This document shows, in pieces, positions 26,099 through 35,024 of a stretch of 64,000 bases of DNA. Source of the DNA: an uncultured Niabella sp. GTDB lineage: Bacteria > Bacteroidota > Bacteroidia > Chitinophagales > Chitinophagaceae. The notes below the pieces were generated by a model. It made no database searches. It was not told where the DNA came from and worked only from the letters and a program-made list of their open reading frames with translations. The translations under genes and the position numbers were made by a program. The stretch lies in NCBI GenBank assembly GCA_934486785.1, contig CAKSQK010000009.1:16794-80793 (forward strand), in the 5' to 3' direction. Numbering within the stretch: position 1 is the stretch's first letter; each line of letters begins with the position of its first letter.

Positions 26099-27406
26099 AT
26101 GAACGAACTACCATCCATAGCCTTTCAATCTGCAGCGCATATAAAGGCTTATCAGGAAATTAGGCTAACTGACCTGCTGCAATACGTGAGTATTAATTCT
26201 CCTTTTTATAAAGCACTGTTTAAAACGCACCTTATTGATATCAAAGGCATCAAAAGCATTGAAGACCTAGTAAAAATTCCAACTACAGATAAGGAACACC
26301 TGCAGTCGCAAAACGAAAATTTTTTGTGCGTGCCCAAAAACAGGATTATTGAATACATGGCAACCTCCGGTACCATTGGCAGCCCGGTTACCATTGCCTT
26401 AACTGAAAACGACCTGCAGCGCCTGGCTTATAACGAGTACAGTTCTTTTGTTTGTGCTGACGGCACGCCCAACGATGTGTACCAGCTGATGCTCACGCTT
26501 GACAGGCAGTTTATGGCAGGTATGGCGTATTACATGGGCATTCGTAAACTGGGTGCTGGCATGGTAAGAGTTGGCCCAGGCGTTCCTTCGTTGCAATGGG
26601 AGGTGATTGAAAGGCTTAAACCCACATCCATTGTAGCCGTTCCATCATTCATTGTAAAGCTATTGCAATATGCTAACGATCATGGAATAGATTACAACGC
26701 CTCATCAGTAAAAAAAGCGGTTTGCATTGGTGAAAATTTGCGTACTGAAAATCTTGAGCTAAATGTTCTGGGGCAAAAGATCACCAAAGAATGGAACATC
26801 CGCCTGTACTCAGCCTACGCTTCTACCGAAATGCAAACAGCTTTTACCGAGTGCAGCGAAGGCATAGGCGGCCACATGAACCCGGAGCTTGCCATTGTAG
26901 AAATTTTGGATGAAGAAGGAATGCCCGTGGCCAACGGAGAAGTGGGCGAAGTAACAGTAACCACGCTTGGCGTGGAAGGAATGCCGCTGCTGCGCTACAA
27001 AACCGGCGATCTTTGCCGCGCTTATACCGAACCCTGCGCCTGCGGCAGGCAAACATTAAGGCTGTCTCCGGTAGTAGGGCGTAAAAAACAAATGATCAAG
27101 TTTAAAGGTACCACGCTTTTTGCCCCGGCATTGTTCGAGATCATACATAAAATAGATGCCATAAAAGAATACGTGGCCGAAGTGTACAGCAACGAAATAG
27201 GTACTGATGAAGTGCTTTTATATTTAGTGCCGGCAGATACCGCAGAAGACGCCGAAAACCGCATTGCCTCTTACCTTCAGGCACGCCTGCGCGTGATGCC
27301 GCACATCAAATACATTACCGCAGAAGAAATGCAGAAAATACAATACCCCGAAGGTGTAAGAAAGCCTGTTAAGTTTATTGATAAAAGAACCCAGGGCCGT
27401 GCCTGA
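26099..27406 (+). CDS. phenylacetate-CoA ligase-like adenylating enzyme
   Basis: 435 residues of the ANL superfamily, PaaK branch. 'YMATSGTIGSPVTIALTENDL' (about 83-103) is the P-loop A3 motif. 'LYSAYASTEMQTAFTEC' (about 237-253) is the A5-type Tyr/Thr-Glu motif, and 'LLRYKTGDLCR' the A7 Gly-Asp motif. It has 'CACGRQ' as in other PaaK proteins. It activates a carboxylic acid as acyl-AMP for transfer to CoA or a carrier protein. With a tyrosine ammonia-lyase and a ketoreductase downstream, a hydroxycinnamic acid starter for flexirubin or aryl-polyene synthesis is a reasonable inference. Confidence 0.82.
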   Translation: MNELPSIAFQSAAHIKAYQEIRLTDLLQYVSINSPFYKALFKTHLIDIKGIKSIEDLVKIPTTDKEHLQSQNENFLCVPKNRIIEYMATSGTIGSPVTIALTENDLQRLAYNEYSSFVCADGTPNDVYQLMLTLDRQFMAGMAYYMGIRKLGAGMVRVGPGVPSLQWEVIERLKPTSIVAVPSFIVKLLQYANDHGIDYNASSVKKAVCIGENLRTENLELNVLGQKITKEWNIRLYSAYASTEMQTAFTECSEGIGGHMNPELAIVEILDEEGMPVANGEVGEVTVTTLGVEGMPLLRYKTGDLCRAYTEPCACGRQTLRLSPVVGRKKQMIKFKGTTLFAPALFEIIHKIDAIKEYVAEVYSNEIGTDEVLLYLVPADTAEDAENRIASYLQARLRVMPHIKYITAEEMQKIQYPEGVRKPVKFIDKRTQGRA

Positions 27407-27439
27407 TAATAACATGTGTTAGACGCTTTTAAAACTTTT

Positions 27440-27470
27440 TTTGCTCCCAAATAATTATTTTGTTCTTTTG
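27440..27470 (+). promoter_or_regulatory. Bacteroidota-type promoter of the ammonia-lyase gene
   Basis: TTTG at 27440-27443, then exactly 19 bases, then TTCTTTTG at 27463-27470, one mismatch from TAnnTTTG. Predicted transcription start is near 27476, about 20 bases before the ATG at 27497. This is the best-matching full promoter I found, and it suggests the ammonia-lyase and ketoreductase form their own unit. Confidence 0.6.
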
Positions 27471-27496
27471 CAGATTGACTTAATCAACACATATAA

Positions 27497-29032
27497 ATGG
27501 TACAGGTAGGTGGTAAGCGATTGTCTTTAGACGATTTTAAAGCAATCCTGTTAGAAGGAAAAACCGTAACACTCGATCCAAAAACACTCGAAAACGTAAG
27601 GTCAGGGTTTGAGTTTTTACAAAAATTTTCTGATCATAAACTAATTTATGGCATTAATACCGGTTTTGGGCCCATGGCTCAATACAAGATAAGCGATGAG
27701 AATATCCTCCAACTTCAATATAATTTAATTCGCAGCCACAGTAGTGGCGGTGGGCAAATATTGCCTCCTGCTTTGGGCAAAGCAGTAATGATCTGCCGCC
27801 TTAACAACCTCATGCAGGGTTATTCAGGCGTGCATACTGATATTGTGGAACTGCTTGCTGCCATGATCAATAAAAATTTGATCCCCACTATTTTTGAGCA
27901 CGGTGGTGTGGGCGCCAGCGGCGACCTGGTACAACTGGCGCATCTGGCGCTTGGGCTTATTGGCGAAGGTGAGGTGTGGTATGAAGATAAGATAATGCCT
28001 GCGGCAGAAGGCTTTCAAAAAGCAGGGCTTACGCCCTTAAAAGTTTACATCCGCGAGGGGCTGGCTGTACTGAACGGCACGTCTGCCATGACAGGCGTGG
28101 GGCTGCTGAACCTTATTAATGCAAAAAATCTTTTAAACTGGGCAATCACACTTTCTGCCATTACCAATGAAGTAATGGAAGTGTATGACGACCATTTTTC
28201 TCACGAACTGAACATCGTAAAACACCATCAAGGGCAAAACCATGTGGCGTCAGTTTTTAGAGAAACGCTGCAGGGCAGTGCGATGATCCGCAGCAGATCG
28301 GAACATTTGTACAATCCGGAAAACATACAGCACGATGTGTTTGAAGATAAAGTGCAGGAGTATTATTCCTTACGCTGTGTAACGCAGGTGCTGGGCCCCG
28401 TGTACGATACGCTGGCATACGCCGAAGAAACCGTGGTGAACGAATTCAACTCTGTAAATGACAACCCGGTTGTTGATGTTGCCAACCAGAATATTTTTCA
28501 CGGCGGTAATTTTCATGGCGATTATGTAAGTTTTGAAATGGATAAGATTAAAATTGCCATTACTAAGCTTACCATGCTTAGCGAAAGGCAATTGAACTAC
28601 CTGCTCAACAGCAAGCTCAATCAAAAATTTCCACCGTTTGTAAACCTGGGTGTTCTGGGCCTCAACTTTGGTATGCAGGGCATACAGTTTACGGCCACTT
28701 CTACAACTGCCGAAAACCAGACGCTTTCCTTCCCTATGTATGTGCACAGCATTTCTAACAATAACGATAATCAGGACATTGTTAGCATGGGCTACAACAG
28801 CGCACGCATTGCAAAAATGGTAATTGAAAATGCCTACGAAGTATTGGCCATCCAGGCTATGACCCTTTTGCAGGGAATTGACTTTTTAGAATGCCAGGGT
28901 AAAATGGCCTCCAAAACAAAAGCTGTTTATGATGCTTTGCGGCAAATATTCCCGAAATTTGTAGAGGATGCGCCTCTTTACAAATCACTGGCAACGGTGA
29001 GAGAGTATTTAAAGAGCCATCAGCCTTACTGA
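27497..29032 (+). CDS. tyrosine ammonia-lyase (HAL/PAL/TAL family)
   Basis: 511 residues. The catalytic cofactor MIO would form from Ala140-Ser141-Gly142 in 'GGVGASGDLVQLAHLALG'. 'YGINTGFGPMAQYKIS' holds the active-site Tyr51. The selectivity region reads 'QYNLIRSHSSGGG', with Ser80-His81. The protein strongly resembles my memory of the Flavobacterium johnsoniae tyrosine ammonia-lyase in 'LQYNLIRSHSSG', 'IFEHGGVGASGDLVQL', 'VYHGGNFHGDY'-like and 'SISNNNDNQDIVSMG'-like segments. TAL makes 4-coumarate from tyrosine, the starter acid of flexirubin pigments. Histidine as substrate cannot be fully excluded. It sits between an adenylating ligase and a FabG-like reductase. Confidence 0.85.
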   Translation: MVQVGGKRLSLDDFKAILLEGKTVTLDPKTLENVRSGFEFLQKFSDHKLIYGINTGFGPMAQYKISDENILQLQYNLIRSHSSGGGQILPPALGKAVMICRLNNLMQGYSGVHTDIVELLAAMINKNLIPTIFEHGGVGASGDLVQLAHLALGLIGEGEVWYEDKIMPAAEGFQKAGLTPLKVYIREGLAVLNGTSAMTGVGLLNLINAKNLLNWAITLSAITNEVMEVYDDHFSHELNIVKHHQGQNHVASVFRETLQGSAMIRSRSEHLYNPENIQHDVFEDKVQEYYSLRCVTQVLGPVYDTLAYAEETVVNEFNSVNDNPVVDVANQNIFHGGNFHGDYVSFEMDKIKIAITKLTMLSERQLNYLLNSKLNQKFPPFVNLGVLGLNFGMQGIQFTATSTTAENQTLSFPMYVHSISNNNDNQDIVSMGYNSARIAKMVIENAYEVLAIQAMTLLQGIDFLECQGKMASKTKAVYDALRQIFPKFVEDAPLYKSLATVREYLKSHQPY

Positions 29033-29064
29033 TCATATTTACTTTTAACATTCAAAACAGTTAC

Positions 29065-29793
29065 ATGAATTGGGCATTAGTTACGGGCGGCTCCCGCGGT
29101 ATAGGCAAAGCCATATGCATTAAGCTTGCATCAATGGGTTACCACATCCTCATCAATTATAAAGGCAATAAAGCGCTTGCCGAAGAAACGCTTGCTGAAA
29201 TAACAGCCATGGGTGTTACCGGCCAATTGTTGCAGTTTGATGTGGCCAACCGCGCCGAGGTGCAAACTGTGCTGGGCGGCTGGATAGAAGCCAATGAAGA
29301 CAAAACCATTGAAGTGCTTGTAAACAACGCAGGTATTAAAGATGATGTGCTGCTGATGTGGATGAAAGATGAACAATGGGACAGCGTGCTGGATACCAGC
29401 CTGGGCGGCTTCTTTTCCGTAACGCGCATTGTCATCAACAGCATGCTGCGCAAGCGTTATGGCCGGGTGGTGAATGTTGTTTCATTAAGCGGGCTGAAAG
29501 GCCTTGCCGGGCAAACCAACTATTCTGCCGCTAAAGGCGGTATAATTGCTGCTACCAAAGCGCTGGCGCAGGAAGTGGGTAAAAGAAATATTACCGTGAA
29601 CGCTGTGGCGCCGGGTTTTATTAAAACAGATATGACTGCCGCGATCGACGAAACTGAAATGAAACAGATGATACCTGTAAACCGCTTTGGCACACCCGAA
29701 GAAGTGGCGCACGCCGTGGGCTTTTTTGTAACCAAAGAAGCAGCATATATCACAGGCCAGGTATTGTCGGTAAACGGCGGTTTATATACCTGA
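29065..29793 (+). CDS. 3-oxoacyl-ACP reductase (FabG-like SDR)
   Basis: 242 residues. TGGSRGIG lies at about 7-14, 'NNAGIKDDVLLMWM' at about 87-100, and the catalytic 'VSLSGLKGLAGQTNYSAAKGG' gives the Ser, Tyr and Lys. 'APGFIKTDMTAAI' and a final 'GQVLSVNGGLYT' complete a classical FabG. It reduces beta-ketoacyl-ACP with NADPH. Its place 32 bases after the ammonia-lyase suggests it serves polyene elongation, not only primary fatty acid synthesis; this is inference. Confidence 0.87.
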   Translation: MNWALVTGGSRGIGKAICIKLASMGYHILINYKGNKALAEETLAEITAMGVTGQLLQFDVANRAEVQTVLGGWIEANEDKTIEVLVNNAGIKDDVLLMWMKDEQWDSVLDTSLGGFFSVTRIVINSMLRKRYGRVVNVVSLSGLKGLAGQTNYSAAKGGIIAATKALAQEVGKRNITVNAVAPGFIKTDMTAAIDETEMKQMIPVNRFGTPEEVAHAVGFFVTKEAAYITGQVLSVNGGLYT

Positions 29794-29863
29794 TCGTTTA
29801 CCGTTTATTTATTTCGTTTGCCGATAACTGGCGGTGCGTAGCTTTTTTCAGGCCGAATTAAAG

Positions 29864-29871
29864 TATCTTTG
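29864..29871 (+). promoter_or_regulatory. -7 promoter element of the holin-like membrane protein gene
   Basis: TATCTTTG is an exact TAnnTTTG match; a T-rich stretch at 29843-29848 stands in for the -33 element. It supports the ATG at 29893 over the one at 29869, which would lie upstream of the transcript. Confidence 0.55.
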
Positions 29872-29892
29872 CATGTAAATGCCTTACCAGCC

Positions 29893-30246
29893 ATGAATTT
29901 TCTTTTGAAAGTTTTAATAACCGGCCTTATTGCCTACCTTCTTCAACTGTATATAATACCCGGGGTACATATTACAGATATGAAGACTGCTGCGCTGTTT
30001 GCGCTTGTGCTGGCCATATTTAATGCTATTGTAAAACCAGTACTCGTGGTGCTTACCATACCGGTTACCATCGTTACAATGGGATTCTTTTTACTGATTA
30101 TCAATGCCCTTATGATAATGGCTACCGCTTACTTTTTTGATGGGGTTCAGATTGATGGTTTTTGGTGGGCATTGTTGTTCAGCATACTGCTGTCAATAGG
30201 CTCTTCACTTTTATATTCATTAGTGGGCGGCGGAAAAAAATCTTAA
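29893..30246 (+). CDS. small membrane protein of the 'phage holin family 4' (YvlD-like)
   Basis: 117 residues with four hydrophobic segments. 'LITGLIAYLLQLYIIPGVHI', 'ALFALVLAIFNAIVKPVLVVLTIPVTIVTMGFF' and 'INALMIMATAYFFDG' fit the family (PF04020) named for phage holins but common in chromosomes, where its function is unclear. The start at 29893 is chosen because the promoter element at 29864 would make the earlier ATG non-transcribed. It is monocistronic, closed by a hairpin shared with fur. Confidence 0.85.
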   Translation: MNFLLKVLITGLIAYLLQLYIIPGVHITDMKTAALFALVLAIFNAIVKPVLVVLTIPVTIVTMGFFLLIINALMIMATAYFFDGVQIDGFWWALLFSILLSIGSSLLYSLVGGGKKS

Positions 30247-30330
30247 CAAGAAGTTGTGTAAAATCAATCCATATTTTTTGGAGCAAAATTATTTAGTTAG
30301 TAATTTGCGTATTAATCAAAACATTAATCA

Positions 30331-30364
30331 AAAGTCCTGATGTTTCCACACCAGGGCTTTTTTT
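30331..30364. terminator. terminator between the holin-like gene and fur
   Basis: AAAGTCCTGATGT pairs with ACACCAGGGCTTT (one A-C mismatch, one G-T pair) around a TTCC loop, followed on the plus strand by a run of T to 30364. It ends the plus-strand gene. Its last bases overlap the fur stop codon. Confidence 0.75.
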
Positions 30365-30788
30365 AATTCCTGTTTGCATTGCAATCTTTACAAATTCCCT
30401 GAACAAGCACCTGTATACTTGTTGCCTTATAACCGGCGGGTACAATAACAGAGGGGGTTACAATTTCATCCAAACAAAAAGTATTGGTGCATTGGCTGCA
30501 TTGAAAATGTACATGATGATCATGATGATGGCCTTCTTCACAATCATCTTTACACAATGCATATTTTATTGAATTGTCTGAAGATGGAATGACATGAATG
30601 ATACCTTTATCTACAAAGGAATTGAGCGTGCGGTATACCGTTACCCTGTCAAAATGCTCGCCGGTTTTTTTTTCAATATCGGCATGCGAAAGCGCGCCGG
30701 TTGCATGTAGGAACAATTGCAAAATCTTTTGCCGGCCTGCTGTAACGCTCAGCTTATTCTCTCTTAATATGGTAGCTACCTGGTCCAT
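30363..30788 (-). CDS. Fur-family metal-dependent repressor
   Basis: 141 residues. The winged-helix part (about 1-80) has 'LSVTAGRQKILQLFL' and 'HFDRVTVYRTLNSFVDKGII'. The metal part has 'EEGHHHDHHVHFQCSQC' (about 85-101) and a second Cys-x-x-Cys near the C-terminus ('GICKDCN'), forming the structural zinc site. Whether it senses iron, zinc or another metal cannot be told from sequence; the His-rich loop HHHDHH is compatible with a Zur- or Fur-type sensor. It starts 5 bases after the stop of the SCO-family gene, so the two are likely co-transcribed. Confidence 0.92.
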   Translation of the reverse strand: MDQVATILRENKLSVTAGRQKILQLFLHATGALSHADIEKKTGEHFDRVTVYRTLNSFVDKGIIHVIPSSDNSIKYALCKDDCEEGHHHDHHVHFQCSQCTNTFCLDEIVTPSVIVPAGYKATSIQVLVQGICKDCNANRN

Positions 30789-30793
30789 GTTGT

Positions 30794-31426
30794 TTATAGT
30801 TTAGCAGCTTGTTTGGGCTTATCGTCGAGTTCTTTTTGTATATCTTTTATAAGGCGGTTGATCTCTTTCTTTTTTAAACCATCGTAAATTTTCAGCACGT
30901 TCCCTTTCCTGTCTACCAGCGCCCAGAACTGGGTGTGTAAAAAGTCGTCTTCAATATTATTCAGGTTGTTAGCCGGGTCATCAATGCTATAGCTAAGCCT
31001 GGCCATATTATACAGGCTGTCTTTTCTTCCTGTTAAAAACATCCATTGTTTTGTATCCACACCCAGCGAGTCGGCATACCTTTTTAATTGTGCCGCACTG
31101 TCTGTTTTAGGGTCGCAGGTGTGCGAAAGAATTAAAAATTCAGGATTGCCTTTGTATTTTTCATACACCAGTTTCATATTATCGTTCATCATGGGGCAAA
31201 TACCAGGGCAAGTGGTAAAAAAGAATTCGGTTACGTAAATTTTACCAGTCACATCCTGATTGGTTACTTGCCGGCCATCCTGATTAGTAAAGCTGAAAGT
31301 ACTTACCTTGCTAATGGGTTCCAGCTTCCTGTCATTATAACCCGGTATTAAAACACTTGCAGCCCAATAAAAACCGAGGGCGAGCAACACGAAAAAAACG
31401 GTATAAAATATTCCTTTCTTAGACAT
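30794..31426 (-). CDS. SCO1/SenC/PrrC-family copper chaperone
   Basis: 210 residues from the ATG at 31426; the frame extends to 31453, but the chosen start gives a proper N-terminal anchor (about 7-28). The thioredoxin-like domain has 'FFFTTCPGICPMM' with Cys73 and Cys77 and the distant His164 ('DDFLHTQFWALVD'), the three copper ligands of Sco proteins. It helps assemble the CuA centre of cytochrome c oxidase on the outer face of the inner membrane. It is followed directly by a fur-type gene. Confidence 0.92.
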   Translation of the reverse strand: MSKKGIFYTVFFVLLALGFYWAASVLIPGYNDRKLEPISKVSTFSFTNQDGRQVTNQDVTGKIYVTEFFFTTCPGICPMMNDNMKLVYEKYKGNPEFLILSHTCDPKTDSAAQLKRYADSLGVDTKQWMFLTGRKDSLYNMARLSYSIDDPANNLNNIEDDFLHTQFWALVDRKGNVLKIYDGLKKKEINRLIKDIQKELDDKPKQAAKL

Positions 31427-31485
31427 AGTAGGGGTGAATGTAAATTTACTCAATTAACAATTTGTAACCTAAATCGTTCACATAT

Positions 31486-31513
31486 AAAAAAAGCAGCCGG
31501 AATATCCGGCTGC
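31486..31513 (-). terminator. intrinsic terminator after the acpP-fabF-rnc-lipoprotein run
   Basis: GCAGCCGGA (31493-31501) and TCCGGCTGC (31505-31513) form a perfect 9-bp stem with a 3-base loop. On the minus strand it is followed by TTTTTTTATATG. It lies about 25 bases past the stop of the lipoprotein gene. Confidence 0.88.
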
Positions 31514-31537
31514 AAGTGCTAAAAAATACTTTAAGGA

Positions 31538-32035
31538 TTATTCTTTATTCATAAGATTTAACTGGTGCTTTGCAGCAAAGGCTTCCCTTTCTTTTATAAA
31601 TTCATCATCAGCCTTCGCCTCTTCGGCTTGAAGTTTTTTTATCACTTCCTGCACTTTCACATCAGCTGTGGAATCTTTTATTTCCATATAAATTTTGGCA
31701 ATATCTGCATAATAGGTTCCAACAGATTTTTTGTAAAACTCTCCCAGGTTGGCCGCAGCATTGCGGTAAGTGGTATTGTCATCAAAACCAGGCATGTCCT
31801 TAATGGTTTTATTTACCGAGTCTATCTGGTTTTCGTATTTTTTGATCGCCGTATCTATTTGAGTACTGTCGAATGTTCCGTTTTGCACTGCAAAAAGCGA
31901 TTGCTGCATTTGTGTAATGCGGGCTGTTATAAAATCGTCATACTGCTGCGCGTTAGCAAATTTATCCGACTGCTCGCTCTGGCCACAGGCCAATAAAACA
32001 ATAGCAAGGCCAAAGGCCAATACATTCTTTTTCAT
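31538..32035 (-). CDS. lipoprotein of unknown function
   Basis: 165 residues. The lipobox is 'IVLLACGQ' with Cys17. The mature protein is almost entirely helical and charged ('TQMQQSLFAVQNGTFDSTQIDTAIKKYENQIDSVNKTI'), suggesting a helical bundle. I do not recognise the family with confidence. It lies 21 bases after rnc on the same strand and ends the operon before a strong terminator. Confidence 0.75.
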   Translation of the reverse strand: MKKNVLAFGLAIVLLACGQSEQSDKFANAQQYDDFITARITQMQQSLFAVQNGTFDSTQIDTAIKKYENQIDSVNKTIKDMPGFDDNTTYRNAAANLGEFYKKSVGTYYADIAKIYMEIKDSTADVKVQEVIKKLQAEEAKADDEFIKEREAFAAKHQLNLMNKE

Positions 32036-32056
32036 ACTTATGGATTTTAATTCTAA

Positions 32057-32791
32057 TTATGGTAAAACTCCAACTTGTTCATTATTTATACCCAGCGCAT
32101 CTAATGCAAGAGTGGCTGCAATTTGAGAGGCGTCTTTTTTATTAAATGCCTTGCCCTGCGAAATGCTTTCACCATCCACTACAGCGGCAACAGTAAACAA
32201 CCTGCGCCCGCTTTCAAGTTTTTCATCTACAGTAACAAACTTAAGATTTTTACCATTCTTATTTACCCAGCCGTATAATTTATTTTTATGATTGATCTCC
32301 CGGCTTTCTAGTTCATCCATAAACATATGGGGCATAATAATATAATCTAGCACCCAACGGCAGGTTTTTTTATAACCAAAATCAAGATAAATGGCGCCAA
32401 TTAAGGCTTCTAAAGTATTTCCAAAAATATTGCTGGTGCGTAAGGAGTTGTCAAGTTTATTGTAACGTGCAATTTTTTTTAGTCCCATTCTAATGGCCAC
32501 ATCGTTCAACTGTTGGCGATTGACCATTTTGCTGCGCATTTCTGTCAAAAAACCTTCGCCCTGGTAAGGGTAGCGTTTAAAAAGATAATCAGCTACCAGC
32601 GCGCTTAGCACAGCATCTCCCAGATATTCAAGTCTTTCGTTGTTTTCGTCCACACTTTCGCTTAACGAGCAGTGTGTGAGGGCAGTTTTGTATAAAGAAA
32701 GGTTATCCGGGCTAAAACCCATGATGTTTTTCAGCTCTTTTTTTAATGCGGCATTGGATTTTTTTTTAAAAAAATCTTTTATAAAATTCAC
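32057..32791 (-). CDS. rnc: ribonuclease III
   Basis: 244 residues. 'NNERLEYLGDAVLSALVADYLFKRYP' (about 52-77) is the RNase III signature with its catalytic Glu and Asp residues. 'GNTLEALIGAIYLDFGY' (about 125-141) is the second catalytic region. A double-stranded RNA-binding domain fills the C-terminus ('SISQGKAFNKKDASQIAATLAL'). It processes rRNA and other double-stranded RNA. It starts 9 bases after fabF. Confidence 0.95.
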   Translation of the reverse strand: MNFIKDFFKKKSNAALKKELKNIMGFSPDNLSLYKTALTHCSLSESVDENNERLEYLGDAVLSALVADYLFKRYPYQGEGFLTEMRSKMVNRQQLNDVAIRMGLKKIARYNKLDNSLRTSNIFGNTLEALIGAIYLDFGYKKTCRWVLDYIIMPHMFMDELESREINHKNKLYGWVNKNGKNLKFVTVDEKLESGRRLFTVAAVVDGESISQGKAFNKKDASQIAATLALDALGINNEQVGVLP

Positions 32792-32800
32792 TAATTCGGG

Positions 32801-34051
32801 TTATGAATATTTCTTCACAATAATGCAGGCATTATGGCCACCAAAACCAAAGGTATTGCTAAGGGCCACGTTCACGGATCTTTGCTGCGCTTTGTTAAAT
32901 GTAAAATTCAATTTCGGGTCCAGTCCCGGGTCATCTGTAAAGTGATTGATGGTGGGAGGAACTATATCATGTATTACACTTTTAATACAGGCAATTGCCT
33001 CTATTACTCCTGCCGCACCCAGGCAATGACCTGTCATACTTTTTGTAGAACTGATGTTGAGCTTATAAGAATGGTCTCCAAACACATCCTGTATGGCTTT
33101 AATCTCTGCAATATCCCCAAGAGGTGTGGCAGTGCCATGTGTGTTGATGTAATCAACATCAGCAGGCTGCAGCCCTGCATCGTTTAGTGCGGCCAGCATT
33201 ACATTTTTAGCACCAAGTCCTTCGGGGTGTGGCGCTGTAATATGATGTGCATCGGCTGTTGCTCCGCCACCCGCCACTTCGCAATAAATTTTTGCGCCGC
33301 GGGCAATGGCATGTTCCAGATCTTCAAAAATTAAAATGCCGGCTGCTTCGCCCATTACAAAGCCGTCGCGATCTTTGTCATAGGGCCTGCTGGCTGTGGC
33401 GGGGTCGTCATTGCGTTCGCTCATGGCCTTCATGGCATTAAAGCCTCCAACGCCGGCTTCACTTATTACAGCTTCGCTGCCGCCGGTTACAATTATGTCT
33501 GCCTTGCCCAGCCTGATGAGGTTTACCGCATCAATCATGGCATTGGTACTGCTGGCACAGGCGCTTACCACTGCGTAGTTGGGCCCGCGCAGGTTGTGGC
33601 GCATGCTAATTTGGCCGGCAGCAATGTCCAGTATCATTTTTGGTATAAAGAAAGGATTGAAGCGCGGCGTACCGTCTCCTTTTGCAAAATCAGTTACTTC
33701 GTTTTGAAAGGTGGTCAGGCCGCCAATACCACTGCCCAATACAACGCCAATCCTGTCGGGGTTGGTATTTTCACTGGTAAGTCCTGCATCGGCAATGGCC
33801 TGATCGCTGGCTACCAGTGCAAATTGTGTAAAGCGGTCAACTTTACGGGCTTCCTTTTTGTCAAGATGCTGATTGGGATCGAAATTCTTAACCTCGCATG
33901 CAAACCTGGTTCTGAATTTACTGGCATCAAACAAAGTAATAGGCGCAGCACCGGAAACTCCATTAACAAGCCCGTTCCAATATTCATCAATTGTATTCCC
34001 GAGTGGCGTTAGCGCACCCATTCCTGTTATAACAACCCTTTTAAAATCCAT
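32801..34051 (-). CDS. fabF: beta-ketoacyl-ACP synthase II
   Basis: 416 residues. '[27 protein letters not shown]' begins the KAS II fold. The active-site cysteine is in '[17 protein letters not shown]' (about Cys164), with histidines in '[11 protein letters not shown]' and '[10 protein letters not shown]'. It elongates acyl-ACP in type II fatty acid synthesis. The order acpP-fabF-rnc is the usual one for the housekeeping enzyme, so I do not assign it to the pigment pathway. Confidence 0.96.
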   Translation of the reverse strand: MDFKRVVITGMGALTPLGNTIDEYWNGLVNGVSGAAPITLFDASKFRTRFACEVKNFDPNQHLDKKEARKVDRFTQFALVASDQAIADAGLTSENTNPDRIGVVLGSGIGGLTTFQNEVTDFAKGDGTPRFNPFFIPKMILDIAAGQISMRHNLRGPNYAVVSACASSTNAMIDAVNLIRLGKADIIVTGGSEAVISEAGVGGFNAMKAMSERNDDPATASRPYDKDRDGFVMGEAAGILIFEDLEHAIARGAKIYCEVAGGGATADAHHITAPHPEGLGAKNVMLAALNDAGLQPADVDYINTHGTATPLGDIAEIKAIQDVFGDHSYKLNISSTKSMTGHCLGAAGVIEAIACIKSVIHDIVPPTINHFTDDPGLDPKLNFTFNKAQQRSVNVALSNTFGFGGHNACIIVKKYS

Positions 34052-34173
34052 AATCTGCTGGTTGGTTAAGAGAAAACCGCCTTTGTCAAGTTTACCATTG
34101 TCAAAGGCGGAGTCATTTGCTGATCGCTTAATTATGTGTAATTGCCAAAACTAAGCATCAAATTTTAAAAATA

Positions 34174-34410
34174 CTATTTGGCGTGTTCTTCCAAATAAGA
34201 TACAGCCTGGCCAACAGTGGTGATGGTTTCAGCTTGTTCATCAGGAATTGAAATGTTGAATTCTTTTTCAAACTCCATGATCAGCTCAACGGTGTCCAGC
34301 GAATCGGCACCCAAATCATTTGTGAAAGAAGCTTCATTGGTAACTTCTGCCTCGTCAACGCCTAATTTGTCAACGATTATCTTTTTAACTCTTGATGCAA
34401 TGTCTGACAT
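34174..34410 (-). CDS. acpP: acyl carrier protein
   Basis: 78 residues, acidic. '[19 protein letters not shown]' contains the serine that receives 4'-phosphopantetheine. It carries acyl chains in fatty acid synthesis. It is first in the acpP-fabF-rnc operon, about 120 bases before fabF, and a -7 box lies just upstream. Confidence 0.97.
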   Translation of the reverse strand: MSDIASRVKKIIVDKLGVDEAEVTNEASFTNDLGADSLDTVELIMEFEKEFNISIPDEQAETITTVGQAVSYLEEHAK

Positions 34411-34435
34411 ATTCTTTTAGTTTTATTATTGACTG

Positions 34436-34443
34436 CAAAAATA
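34436..34443 (-). promoter_or_regulatory. -7 promoter element of acpP
   Basis: On the minus strand this reads TATTTTTG, an exact TAnnTTTG match, 26 bases upstream of the acpP ATG. The -33 element is not at the ideal spacing; CAAA motifs on the plus strand lie slightly further away. Confidence 0.5.
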
Positions 34444-34594
34444 GACTTTTTGGTTAATAAAGCATAACAAACAAAAAAAAATATAAATTTCCTGTTAAAA
34501 CTCAAATTGTTTATTTTACATAACCTGCTGTAGCAAATATCTTGCAAATTAATGCCGTTACGGGCTGAAAATTTTAAACGAATTTTTGCTTGTT

Positions 34595-35020
34595 ATGCCA
34601 CTTAAAATTATTGATTATGGAAGTGATGAATACCGGCTGATGCTTCAGTTGCGCTATGAAATTTTAAGGGCGCCGCTTGGCCTGCAACTGGAAAATGATG
34701 ATGTTGTGTACGACAGGGAAAATGTTTTGATTGGCGCTTTTGAAGATGAAAAATTATTGGCCTGCTGCATGCTGCAGCAGTACAAAGGCCAGATCTTATT
34801 AAGGCAGATGGCCGTTAAAAACGACTTGCAGCGAAAAGGTATAGGCAGGGCCCTGATGAACTTTGCCGAAAACATTGCTCATGACATGGGCTACCGGGAA
34901 ATAAGCCTGTATGCGCGCAAAGCGGTAACGGGTTTTTATGAAAAACAGGGCTACAAAAGCAATAGCGATGAATTCATCAGGCTTACCATTCCTCATATCA
35001 TGATGAAGAAGAACATTTGA
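34595..35020 (+). CDS. GNAT-family N-acetyltransferase
   Basis: 141 residues from the ATG at 34595; a TTG three codons upstream is possible. 'LRQMAVKNDLQRKGIGRALMNFAENIAHDMGY' contains the acetyl-CoA pyrophosphate loop (Gln/Arg-x-x-Gly-x-Gly), and 'LYARKAVTGFYEKQGYK' is the usual final motif. The overall form resembles ElaA/PhnO-like small acetyltransferases. The acceptor is unknown. It is divergent from acpP. Confidence 0.88.
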   Translation: MPLKIIDYGSDEYRLMLQLRYEILRAPLGLQLENDDVVYDRENVLIGAFEDEKLLACCMLQQYKGQILLRQMAVKNDLQRKGIGRALMNFAENIAHDMGYREISLYARKAVTGFYEKQGYKSNSDEFIRLTIPHIMMKKNI

Positions 35021-35024
35021 GAAA

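Noticed and set aside
29893..30246. Prophage because of the holin-like name
   Set aside because: Family PF04020 is common on bacterial chromosomes, and no phage gene is nearby.
32801..34410. fabF and acpP as part of the pigment cluster
   Set aside because: They are in the standard acpP-fabF-rnc housekeeping order and have typical fatty acid synthesis sequences.
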